A stretch of DNA of 64,000 nt, taken from positions 1-64,000 of the forward strand of contig CADADR010000010.1 in assembly GCA_902786745.1 (NCBI GenBank), in the 5' to 3' direction. The notes under the pieces were generated by a model that did not search any database, was not told the origin of the DNA, and saw only the letters and a program-made list of their open reading frames with translations. Positions within the stretch are counted from its first letter, which is position 1. Every line of letters starts with the position of its first letter. Shown here piece by piece: positions 25,584 through 32,634 of the stretch. The translations under genes were made by a program, and so were the position numbers. This stretch comes from an uncultured Bacteroidia bacterium (GTDB taxonomy: Bacteria; Bacteroidota; Bacteroidia; Bacteroidales; F082).

Positions 25584-26717
25584 ATGAAAAAAACAATCAT
25601 CCTGGCGGCAATGGTAGCCCTCATGACCGCCTGCAACAGTCAACCGCAAACAACAGAAACAACAGAAACAACAGAAGCAACAGAAACTAAAAAAGAAGAA
25701 ATGAAACAAGAACCGAACCTCACGCAGGAGTGGGACAAGGTGTTCCCGCTGAGCGAGAAAGTGAGCCACCGCAAGGTGACATTTGAAACACAATACGGCC
25801 TGACTTTGGCCGCTGACCTTTATACGCCGAAGGATGCCGAAGGCAAATTGGCGGCAATTGCCGTGAGTGGTCCCTTCGGTGCCGTCAAGGAACAGTCGAG
25901 CGGCCTCTATGCCATGCGGATGGCAGAGCGCGGCTTCGTGGCCCTGGCTTTCGACCCGTCCTATACTGGCGAAAGCAGCGGTGAGCCTCGCCGTACAGCC
26001 TCGCCCGACATCAACACCGAAGATTTCATGGCGGCTGTTGATTTCCTGTCGAAACTGGACAACGTAGATGCCGAACGCATCGGCATCATCGGTATCTGTG
26101 GCTGGGGTGGCATCGCCCTCAACGCTGCCGCCGCCGACACCCGCATCAAGGCCACCGTGGCCAGCACGATGTACGATATGACCCGCATCAGCGGCAACGA
26201 TTACAATGATGCTTTCGACGTGGAAGAAGCTCGCCACAAGAACCGTGAAACACTCGCCCAGCAGCGACTGACCGACCCGATGGCAATGGCTGGCGGCGTG
26301 CTTGACACCGTTCCTCCCCAAGCCCCCCGGTTTGTCCATGACTACCACGCATATTACAAAACTCCTCGCGGCTATCACAAACGCAGCGGCAACAGCAACG
26401 ACGGCTGGCGCGTCATCGGCACACAGGCCTACGCCAACAGCCGCTTCCTCTATTATATCAACGAAATCCGCTCTGCCGTTCTTGTGATGCATGGCTCGGA
26501 AGCCCACAGCCGCTATTTCGGCGAGGCTGCTTACAAATACATGGTAGAGGGGCAGGCCGAAGGCTACAACTTCATTGGCAAACCCAATCCCAACCCTGAG
26601 AACAAGCAACTGCTTATCATCCCAGGTGCCTCCCACTGCGACCTTTACGACGGTGGTGAAGGCAATTACATTCCGTGGGATACGTTGGCGGAGTTTTTCA
26701 CTGAAAACCTGAAGTAA
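25584..26717 (+). CDS. Alpha/beta hydrolase lipoprotein
   Basis: A 377-aa lipoprotein (MTAC lipobox ~14-17), then a Thr/Glu repeat linker (TETTETTEATET). An alpha/beta hydrolase domain follows (~50-377). The nucleophile elbow reads G-I-C-G-W-G-G, so Cys stands where Ser is usual, as in dienelactone-hydrolase-like proteins and YcjY homologues. 'MYDMTR' follows. A C-terminal His lies in 'IPGASHCDLYDGG'. Its substrate is unknown. Four nt after the cyclophilin-like gene. Confidence 0.8.
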   Translation: MKKTIILAAMVALMTACNSQPQTTETTETTEATETKKEEMKQEPNLTQEWDKVFPLSEKVSHRKVTFETQYGLTLAADLYTPKDAEGKLAAIAVSGPFGAVKEQSSGLYAMRMAERGFVALAFDPSYTGESSGEPRRTASPDINTEDFMAAVDFLSKLDNVDAERIGIIGICGWGGIALNAAAADTRIKATVASTMYDMTRISGNDYNDAFDVEEARHKNRETLAQQRLTDPMAMAGGVLDTVPPQAPRFVHDYHAYYKTPRGYHKRSGNSNDGWRVIGTQAYANSRFLYYINEIRSAVLVMHGSEAHSRYFGEAAYKYMVEGQAEGYNFIGKPNPNPENKQLLIIPGASHCDLYDGGEGNYIPWDTLAEFFTENLK

Positions 26718-26723
26718 TACAAA

Positions 26724-27260
26724 ATGAACGAACAACCCACTGGAAAAACATACGTCGGCAGCGACGAACTCTATGCTGATGTGCAGCGTTGCATGAAACT
26801 GGTTGCCGAGATGAACACCGGCTACCACACCGAGGCCGAGGTGCGCGCGTACCTGCGACAAATAACAGGCTCCGACATCGACGACACCGTGCGTGTGTTT
26901 CCGCCGTTCAACATCAACTATGGCAAGAAGACCACCTTCGGCAAGGGCAGTTTCGTCAACTTCGGCTGCACCTTCCTGGCACTTGGTGGCATCACGATTG
27001 AAGAAGGCGTCTTCATTGCGCCTCATGTGGTTTTGGCCTCAGAATACCATCCCGAAGACCCGGAAACAAGACATTCGTTGCTCACCAAGCCCATCGTCAT
27101 CAAGAAGAACGCCTGGATTGGTGCCAATGCCACGATATTGGCGGGCGTCACCATCGGAGAAAATGCCATTGTGGCCGCCGGCGCCGTGGTGGGAAAGGAT
27201 GTCCCCGACAACACCATTGTGGGCGGCGTCCCTGCCAAGGTAATCAGAATGATCAAATAA
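26724..27260 (+). CDS. Left-handed beta-helix O-acetyltransferase (maltose/galactoside type)
   Basis: A 178-aa hexapeptide-repeat acetyltransferase (LbetaH). It has an N-terminal helical cap, then repeats such as 'FGKGSFVNFGCTFLALGGITIEEGVFIAP', a catalytic-type His loop ('SEYHPEDPETRHS') and 'AWIGANATILAGVTIGENAIVAAGAVVGKDVP' at the end. Family members acetylate sugars with acetyl-CoA. Six nt after the hydrolase gene, so same operon. Acceptor unknown. Confidence 0.85.
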   Translation: MNEQPTGKTYVGSDELYADVQRCMKLVAEMNTGYHTEAEVRAYLRQITGSDIDDTVRVFPPFNINYGKKTTFGKGSFVNFGCTFLALGGITIEEGVFIAPHVVLASEYHPEDPETRHSLLTKPIVIKKNAWIGANATILAGVTIGENAIVAAGAVVGKDVPDNTIVGGVPAKVIRMIK

Positions 27261-27305
27261 GAGATGAAATGAAACGATGAAATCCGCAATCCAGGCAATA
27301 AACTA

Positions 27306-28430
27306 ATGACTATGAAAAAGACAATAATGATATTCGCCATCGCATTGGCAATGGCTGCCTGTGGAACGCAATCCACTAAAGAACCCACAAAAGAAATGAA
27401 CACACTCACCTTTACTACCGAGCAGGCAGCCTTTATTTCGGCCATCGCCTGCAACGAGGCCAAAGCCGACTATACCGCCTTGGCCGAGGCCATCAACGGC
27501 GGCTTGGATGCCGGCCTGACGGTCAGCCAAATCAAGGAAGCCCTATCGCAACTCTATGCCTACACAGGATTCCCACGTTCTTTGAATGCCCTTGGCACTT
27601 TGCAGAAGGTTATGGAGCAACGCCAAAGCGAAGGCAAAGCCACTGAAGAAGGTATGGATGCTTCTCCCCTGCCTGCCAGCTACGACGCCTTGAAACAAGG
27701 TACAGAGGTGCAAACCCAGCTCAGCGGTCGCCCTTTCAACTATGACTTCTGCCCCGCCGAGGACTACTATCTGAAAGCCCATCTTTTCGGCGACATCTTT
27801 GCCCACGACAACCTCACCCATGCCGACCGCGAGCTCATCACCGTGAGTGCGTTGAGCGGCTTGGAGAACGTGATGCCGCAGTTGCAGGCACATGTGCGTG
27901 GTGCCTTGAACATGGGTGTCACTGAGGAGCAGTTGCGTGGTATCCCAGTGGTATTGAAAGCCGCAGGGCTGCAAGCCGAGGGCTTGCGTTGCGAGGCTGC
28001 CATCGCTGCCGCTGTAGATGGCAAGACCGATGTTGTGTGTGCGCAGTCGCCCTGGCCCATCGGGGAGCCCAACACAGCATACGCACAGTATTTCATTGGC
28101 AACAGCTATCTCGCCGTCCTCGACCCCGCAAGCGGGCTCTGCAACGTCAGCTTCGAACCCGGCTGCCGCAACAACTGGCACGTTCACCACGGTGCCGTGC
28201 AGATGTTGATCTGTGTGAGCGGTCGCGGTTGGTACCAGGAATGGGGCAAGGAAGCCATTCCGTTGGTCCCTGGCACCGTCATCGCCGTTCCCGAGGGCGT
28301 GAAGCACTGGCACGGCGCCGCTAAAGACAGTTGGATGCAGCACCTCACCTACCATGCCGATGCCCAACCTGGCAACACCAACGAGTGGCTGGAGCCGGTC
28401 AGCGACGAACAGTATGACATGTTGAAATAA
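27306..28430 (+). CDS. Lipoprotein with carboxymuconolactone decarboxylase and cupin domains
   Basis: A 374-aa fusion. Lipobox MAAC (~17-20). AhpD/CMD-like helices in two blocks (~40-110 and ~120-240; 'FGDIFAHDNLTHADRELITVSALSGLENVMPQLQAHVRGALNMG'). A C-terminal cupin (~265-374) has metal-type motif 'NNWHVHHGAVQMLICVSGRGWYQ' and 'VPEGVKHWHGA'. The CMD part lacks an obvious CxxC, so peroxidase activity is doubtful. ATG at 27312 is an alternative start. Last gene of the AraC-linked cluster, before a terminator. Confidence 0.82.
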   Translation: MTMKKTIMIFAIALAMAACGTQSTKEPTKEMNTLTFTTEQAAFISAIACNEAKADYTALAEAINGGLDAGLTVSQIKEALSQLYAYTGFPRSLNALGTLQKVMEQRQSEGKATEEGMDASPLPASYDALKQGTEVQTQLSGRPFNYDFCPAEDYYLKAHLFGDIFAHDNLTHADRELITVSALSGLENVMPQLQAHVRGALNMGVTEEQLRGIPVVLKAAGLQAEGLRCEAAIAAAVDGKTDVVCAQSPWPIGEPNTAYAQYFIGNSYLAVLDPASGLCNVSFEPGCRNNWHVHHGAVQMLICVSGRGWYQEWGKEAIPLVPGTVIAVPEGVKHWHGAAKDSWMQHLTYHADAQPGNTNEWLEPVSDEQYDMLK

Positions 28431-28450
28431 TTGGACAAGGTTCAATCAAA

Positions 28451-28499
28451 AATCCGCAATTCAGGCGAAGGCTTGGGGTGCGGATTTTTTGTATCTTTG
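28451..28499 (+). terminator. Terminator plus promoter cassette (copy 1)
   Basis: AATCCGCA pairs with TGCGGATT, followed by TTTTTT, which ends the CMD-cupin transcript. It runs straight into GTATCTTTGT, a -7 promoter for the next gene. A near-copy of the whole unit lies at 32500-32552. Confidence 0.75.
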
Positions 28500-28519
28500 T
28501 AAGCTCATTTGAATGCAAA

Positions 28520-29173
28520 ATGATAATGAATTTTGAAATATCCAGTCCAGAAACAATGGAGCGAGCCATTTGCGAGCTTGGAATCGTCCCGTTTTTCACC
28601 AGTGCCATCCCGGGCTATTCCATTAAGGAACTCACCCAGCCTGGGTTTTGGTTTGACGGCGAGGAGGACTCGCTCGGGCCGTGGGATTGGAAGATCGACT
28701 GCCTCCAAAACGGCGGCATCGCCTACGGGAAGTTCCTCTGCGGGGGAAAAGCCGCCTTCGCGACGGTCCCATTCTACCGCGAACTGATGAACGTCCGCCG
28801 CGCCACGACAACGCCCGACACCAATGGTGAGGCCATCATGGAGCATCTCGAAAAGCAAGGCAGCATCACCATCAAGGAGGTGCGCGCCTTGCTTGGTGTG
28901 AAAAAAGGACAAGCCGATGCAGCCATAGGCAAGCTGATGCAGCAGTGTCGTGTTGTCACGGGAGCCATCGAGCGGGTGTATCGAGGGCCCGAACAGGTTT
29001 ACAACGGCTGGCAGGTGTCGTATTTCTGCACGCCCGAGTCGCTCTTCGAAGACTTCACCACGCTCCACACCGACCGCACCCCCGAGGAGTCGCTGGAGTT
29101 ATTAATCAACCACATCACGAAGCTGACGGATGGAACGGCCACACGGAAGCAGGTTTTGAAAGTGCTGAAATAA
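28520..29173 (+). CDS. AlkZ-related winged-helix protein
   Basis: A 217-aa protein resembling the small AlkZ/YcaQ-related proteins of Bacteroidales. Seen: 'ICELGIVPFFTSAIPGYSIKELTQPGFWF', 'GPWDWK...GGIAYGKFL' and a winged-helix-like part ('GSITIKEVRALLGVKKGQADAAIGKLMQQCRVV'). AlkZ glycosylases unhook interstrand crosslinks; this short form lacks much of the glycosylase core, so activity is uncertain. Own promoter at 28490-28500. Start could also be 28526. Confidence 0.6.
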   Translation: MIMNFEISSPETMERAICELGIVPFFTSAIPGYSIKELTQPGFWFDGEEDSLGPWDWKIDCLQNGGIAYGKFLCGGKAAFATVPFYRELMNVRRATTTPDTNGEAIMEHLEKQGSITIKEVRALLGVKKGQADAAIGKLMQQCRVVTGAIERVYRGPEQVYNGWQVSYFCTPESLFEDFTTLHTDRTPEESLELLINHITKLTDGTATRKQVLKVLK

Positions 29174-29199
29174 CTATAATAACATAATCCTAATTCAAT

Positions 29200-29874
29200 A
29201 TGAAAAAACTATTCTTTCTCGCAGCAGTGGCACTGATGATGGCTACGGGCTGCAACTACCAGAACAACAAGACCGCACAAGTTGCGGCAGAACCTGAGCC
29301 TGTGGTCGAGCAGGCCAGTGGCATCTATGACATCACGGTAAAAGACATGGACGGAAGCGATGTATCCTTGGCCAACTACAAAGGCAAGGTGCTGCTCATC
29401 GTCAATGTGGCCAGCAAATGCGGCTTGACCCCACAGTACGAAGGCCTTGAAGCCCTTTATCAGAAGTACAAAGACCAAGGCTTGGAGATATTGGCCTTCC
29501 CCTGCAACCAATTCTTGGGCCAAGAGCCTGGCGCCAACGAAGAGATTCAGAGTTTCTGCTCACTGAACTACAATGTCACTTTCCCGTTGTTCGACAAGAT
29601 TGATGTCAACGGCGAAGCGGAGAGTCCGCTCTATACCTACCTCAAGGAACAAGCACCTTTCAAGGGTTATCCCGAGGGTGCAGAGGAGTTTGCCGCACAA
29701 CTCGACCAGATTCACCAAAAGACCGGCTCGGGCTTCGACCAAGGCGACGCCATCCGCTGGAACTTCGGCAAGTTCCTGGTCTCCAAAGACGGCAAGACCA
29801 TCCTTCGCTTCGAGCCTATGGTGACGCCCGATATGATGGAGGAAGCCATACAAAAGATGCTGGAAGACAAATAA
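29200..29874 (+). CDS. Glutathione peroxidase-family lipoprotein
   Basis: A 224-aa lipoprotein (lipobox ATGC ~15-18) with a full GPx domain. Catalytic Cys in '[18 protein letters not shown]', the GPx signature '[17 protein letters not shown]', and Trp/Asn in '[14 protein letters not shown]'. It would reduce peroxides on the membrane surface, most likely with thioredoxin-type donors as in bacterial GPx. It is a paralogue of the cytosolic GPx at 43541-44089; this one has the export signal and a linker ([12 protein letters not shown]). Confidence 0.9.
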   Translation: MKKLFFLAAVALMMATGCNYQNNKTAQVAAEPEPVVEQASGIYDITVKDMDGSDVSLANYKGKVLLIVNVASKCGLTPQYEGLEALYQKYKDQGLEILAFPCNQFLGQEPGANEEIQSFCSLNYNVTFPLFDKIDVNGEAESPLYTYLKEQAPFKGYPEGAEEFAAQLDQIHQKTGSGFDQGDAIRWNFGKFLVSKDGKTILRFEPMVTPDMMEEAIQKMLEDK

Positions 29875-29896
29875 TGAGTAAACCTTTTTAGCGTAA

Positions 29897-30271
29897 GTGA
29901 AACGCATCGTTTACATCGTTTTGGGCTTGCTTTGCGTAGGCCTTGGAGCCTTAGGTGTGGTGGTGCCGGGATTGCCCACCACACCTTTCCTGCTGTTGGC
30001 CTCGTGGCTTTTTTACCGCTCCTCGCCACGCTTGCAGGAGTGGCTTTTGCATTCATGGTTAGGGATTTACATCCGCAGTTATCGCCGTCGCGGTGGGATG
30101 ACCGTTGCACAGAAAGCCGGTGCTTGTGGCATTATGGTTGCGATGGTGCTGCTTTCGACTTTCGTCTTTATCCCTAAAGGCTCGGTGGCTCGTATCATCG
30201 TGCCCATCGTCGGTGCCATCGGCGTGCTGACGGTCATTTTTGCAGTGCCTAATGCAAAGGAAGAAGAATAA
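29897..30271 (+). CDS. YbaN-family (DUF454) membrane protein
   Basis: A 124-aa inner-membrane protein of the DUF454/YbaN family. Hydrophobic N-terminus 'GLGALGVVVPGLPTTPFLLLASWLFYRSSPRLQEWLL' (diagnostic), 'RRRGGMTVAQKA', then two more hydrophobic segments. The start is GTG (29897-29899), since no ATG precedes the conserved N-terminus. Follows the GPx gene by 22 bp. Function unknown. Confidence 0.85.
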   Translation: MKRIVYIVLGLLCVGLGALGVVVPGLPTTPFLLLASWLFYRSSPRLQEWLLHSWLGIYIRSYRRRGGMTVAQKAGACGIMVAMVLLSTFVFIPKGSVARIIVPIVGAIGVLTVIFAVPNAKEEE

Positions 30272-30311
30272 TCGTAGCGTTATTTGTATTTTTGCAGTAA
30301 ATTTGATTGAA

Positions 30312-30929
30312 ATGAAAGCACTCCTCATTAACGGCAGCCCACACGCCAACGGCTGCACCTTCACCGCCTTGAACATTGTGGCGGAAGAACTACAGAAAAA
30401 CGGCATAGAAACCGAAATCGTCCACATCGGAAACAAGGACATCCGTGGCTGCATCGCCTGCGGGAAATGCGCTGAATTGGGCCATTGCGTGTTCAACGAC
30501 ATGGTGAACGAAGTGGCGCCCAAGTTTGAGCATGCCGACGGCCTCGTGGTCGGCTCGCCGGTGTATTACGCCGGCCCCAACGGAACACTCACCAACCTGC
30601 TCGACCGCTTATTCTATAGCGCCCATTATGACCTGCGCATGAAAGTGGGGGCAGCCGTCGTCTCGGCACGACGTGGTGGTACCACGGCCGCTTTCGATAG
30701 GCTCAACAAGTATTTCACCATCAGCGAGATGCCCATCGTGAGCAGCCGCTATTGGAATATGGTGCATGGCCACTCCGCTGAAGACGTGATGAAAGACGAA
30801 GAAGGCGTGCAAATCATGCGCATCTTGGGCCGCAACATGGCCTTCATCATGCGCGCCATTGCCGCCGAGCGCGAGCGCAACGGACTGCCTGAAAAGGAAG
30901 TGACGAAATACACTAATTTCATTCGATAA
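30312..30929 (+). CDS. NADPH-dependent FMN reductase / flavodoxin-fold protein
   Basis: A 205-aa flavodoxin-fold reductase. FMN loop 'INGSPHANGCTFTAL', Cys motif 'GCIACGKCAELGHCVF', 'VVGSPVYYAGPNGTLTNLLDRLFY', and an Arg-rich flavin loop 'SARRGGTTAAFDRLNKYF'. ATG 30312 follows a promoter-like TATTTTTGCAG (30288-30298). Likely a redox enzyme for iron, quinone or nitro substrates. Confidence 0.87.
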   Translation: MKALLINGSPHANGCTFTALNIVAEELQKNGIETEIVHIGNKDIRGCIACGKCAELGHCVFNDMVNEVAPKFEHADGLVVGSPVYYAGPNGTLTNLLDRLFYSAHYDLRMKVGAAVVSARRGGTTAAFDRLNKYFTISEMPIVSSRYWNMVHGHSAEDVMKDEEGVQIMRILGRNMAFIMRAIAAERERNGLPEKEVTKYTNFIR

Positions 30930-30983
30930 ATTCAAGATGGGACAAGAAAACCAAGCAGGTAATAAAACTAAATTTAGTAAGAT

Positions 30984-31154
30984 ATGAGAGCTTTCCTTTA
31001 TATTTGGATGATTGTTCAACTGGTTTTGTTAGTCACTGGTGGGGTGTGGGCTTTTATTGACAGAAAGAATGAAAAACGCAAGAAAACTCCATTGGTTTTT
31101 ATGGCAATCGGTAGCTTTATGGTGGCTATCTTCTTTCTGATTTTCAGCCGATGA
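30984..31154 (+). CDS. 56-aa two-span membrane protein
   Basis: Frame MRAFLYIWMIVQLVLLVTGG...: TM1 (~4-25), a basic loop (DRKNEKRKKTP), TM2 (~37-54), ending FSR. Its ATG overlaps the TGA of a 16-codon frame (30936-30987, MGQENQAGNKTKFSKI) as ATGA. That frame lies directly behind the reductase gene, so all three may be coupled. A strong terminator follows. No family recognised. Confidence 0.55.
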   Translation: MRAFLYIWMIVQLVLLVTGGVWAFIDRKNEKRKKTPLVFMAIGSFMVAIFFLIFSR

Positions 31155-31220
31155 TGAAGAATTAGACTCCGTTTTAATGTAACCGCTCACTTGGACATCT
31201 GCCTAAGGATCTGATAAAAG

Positions 31221-31256
31221 CGAAGGGCGCAGAACCATGTCAGTCTGCGCCCTTCG
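31221..31256. terminator. Strong bidirectional terminator
   Basis: CGAAGGGCGCAGA and TCTGCGCCCTTCG form a perfect 13-bp stem between the convergent 56-aa gene and the exported protein gene. Confidence 0.85.
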
Positions 31257-31281
31257 GTATGTATAGACGATACTTTAGTTA

Positions 31282-31797
31282 TCATTCAACAAGGACGAAC
31301 GGGATCTCGTCGCCATTGTCATCCTTAATGACGAGGTTCTTTTTATCGATCGAGACGACCTTCATGTTATGCATCTTGGGCATACCATCGAGCATTGTAT
31401 TCTTGAATTCGTTTTTCAAGCCATTGATTTCGCCCCTTATCTGCTTGTCCATCAAGGCCTTGGTCTTGGCATCCATTCCCTTGATTTCATAGTCAAGTTC
31501 GGTCTCGGCCTTGCTTCTGTCGAGGTTCATTTTCAAGTCTTTGCCATTAAGGGTGAAAGTGCCAGGAACGGTGACCGAGCCTTCAAGCGTAATCGGCACG
31601 CCATCCTCTTTGATCTCATAATCAGTCCCAACGAGCATTTCGCAAGCCCCGTTTTCATCAAAATACAACGACACGACTATTTCAGTCCCTTCTTCATCGA
31701 GAAGTTTGGTGGCCCATTGCTTGCCTATCAAACTCTGTGCATTTAAGGCAATCGCTGAAACAAACATCAGCATCAAGGTAAAAAACAATTTCTTCAT
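31282..31797 (-). CDS. Hypothetical exported lipocalin-like protein
   Basis: A 171-aa secreted protein. Signal peptide (MKKLFFTLMLMFVSAIALNA, then Q). The mature part begins 'SLIGKQWATKLLDEEGTEIVVSLYFDENGACEML', a beta-rich pattern typical of small Bacteroidales lipocalin-like proteins. A lysine-rich helix lies in the middle ('MDAKTKALMDKQIRGEINGLKNEF'). Function unknown. Its minus-strand promoter (TAATTTTGCG, ~31845) lies close to the operator at 31866-31892. Confidence 0.65.
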   Translation of the reverse strand: MKKLFFTLMLMFVSAIALNAQSLIGKQWATKLLDEEGTEIVVSLYFDENGACEMLVGTDYEIKEDGVPITLEGSVTVPGTFTLNGKDLKMNLDRSKAETELDYEIKGMDAKTKALMDKQIRGEINGLKNEFKNTMLDGMPKMHNMKVVSIDKKNLVIKDDNGDEIPFVLVE

Positions 31798-31865
31798 GAT
31801 TGGAATAATTTGGTTAATAGAAATGGGTTAATTAGTGACGCAAAATTAGCAAAATAAACCTAATG

Positions 31866-31892
31866 TTGGTATATATTCCGCCAATTTGTGTA
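31866..31892 (+). promoter_or_regulatory. Operator-like element, AraC-linked (copy 2)
   Basis: TTGGTATATA-N4-GCCAATTT-G-TGTA matches 24919-24945 at nearly every position outside the N4. It lies 55 bp upstream of TTTG (31921-31924) in the promoter GTATCTTTGTAG before the reductase gene. It could also affect the divergent exported protein gene. Confidence 0.6.
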
Positions 31893-31943
31893 GCGCTTTA
31901 TATCAAATAAAGTCCGTATCTTTGTAGGCGTAATTGGAAAACT

Positions 31944-32480
31944 ATGAAAAAAGTAATCGTAATTTCAACCAGTCTCCGCCCCGGCTCAAATAGCCACGCT
32001 TTAGCGGAGCAATTTGCCAAGGGCGCGGAAGCCGCCGGGCATCAAGTAGAACTCGTCTCGCTCAGAGGCAAAGAAATCAAGTTTTGCATCGGCTGTCTGT
32101 CGTGCCAAAAGACGGGTGCCTGTGTCATCAAGGATGATGTGCCCGCCATCATGGAGAGCGTGCTCAACGCCGATGTGGTCTGCTGGGCCACGCCCATCTA
32201 CTACTACGAGATGAGTGGCCAGATGAAGACCCTCATCGACCGCATGAACGCGATGTACCCCAAGGATTACAAGTTCCGCGACGTGTATCTGCTGGCCACC
32301 GCCACTGAAAACGAGGAAGAGACTCCGAAACGTGCAGAAACAGGACTCACTGGTTGGATTGACTGCTACCCCAAGAGCCGTCTCACTGGAACGCTCTTCT
32401 GCGGTGGCGTGACCATGCCCCGAGATATTGAGGGCAACGGCAAGTTGCAGGAGGCATACGAAATGGGTAAAAACGCGTAA
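31944..32480 (+). CDS. NAD(P)H-dependent flavodoxin-fold oxidoreductase
   Basis: A 178-aa flavodoxin-fold reductase. FMN loop 'STSLRPGSNSHALAEQF', Cys motif 'FCIGCLSCQKTGACVI', and 'WATPIYYYEMSGQMKTLIDRMNAM'. It shares the operator-like sequence of the AraC-linked operon at 25001, so it is probably controlled by the same AraC regulator. Followed by the second terminator/promoter cassette. Confidence 0.87.
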   Translation: MKKVIVISTSLRPGSNSHALAEQFAKGAEAAGHQVELVSLRGKEIKFCIGCLSCQKTGACVIKDDVPAIMESVLNADVVCWATPIYYYEMSGQMKTLIDRMNAMYPKDYKFRDVYLLATATENEEETPKRAETGLTGWIDCYPKSRLTGTLFCGGVTMPRDIEGNGKLQEAYEMGKNA

Positions 32481-32499
32481 AAACGTGCCGGTTAGCAAT

Positions 32500-32552
32500 A
32501 ATCCGCAATTCAGGCGAAAAGCTTGGGTTGCGGAATTTTTTGTACTTTTGTA
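32500..32552 (+). terminator. Terminator plus promoter cassette (copy 2)
   Basis: ATCCGCA pairs with TGCGGA (then ATTTTTT), followed by TGTACTTTTGTAG. It shares 'ccgcaattcaggcgaa' and 'gcttggg' with 28451-28499. It ends the reductase mRNA and starts the M13 peptidase mRNA. Confidence 0.75.
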
Positions 32553-32634
32553 GCCGAAAAGATGTTTTATAAAAACTGTAACTTTTTCGAATCAATTCCG
32601 TATTAATAGTATTGAAAACAAAACCTCTATCAAT

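Noticed and set aside
25506..27026. 506-codon minus-strand frame across the hydrolase and acetyltransferase genes
   Set aside because: It crosses two well-supported genes and has no promoter or protein-like features.
30936..30987. Stand-alone 16-codon gene
   Set aside because: Too short to support alone; mentioned only as a possible coupled leader of the 56-aa membrane protein.
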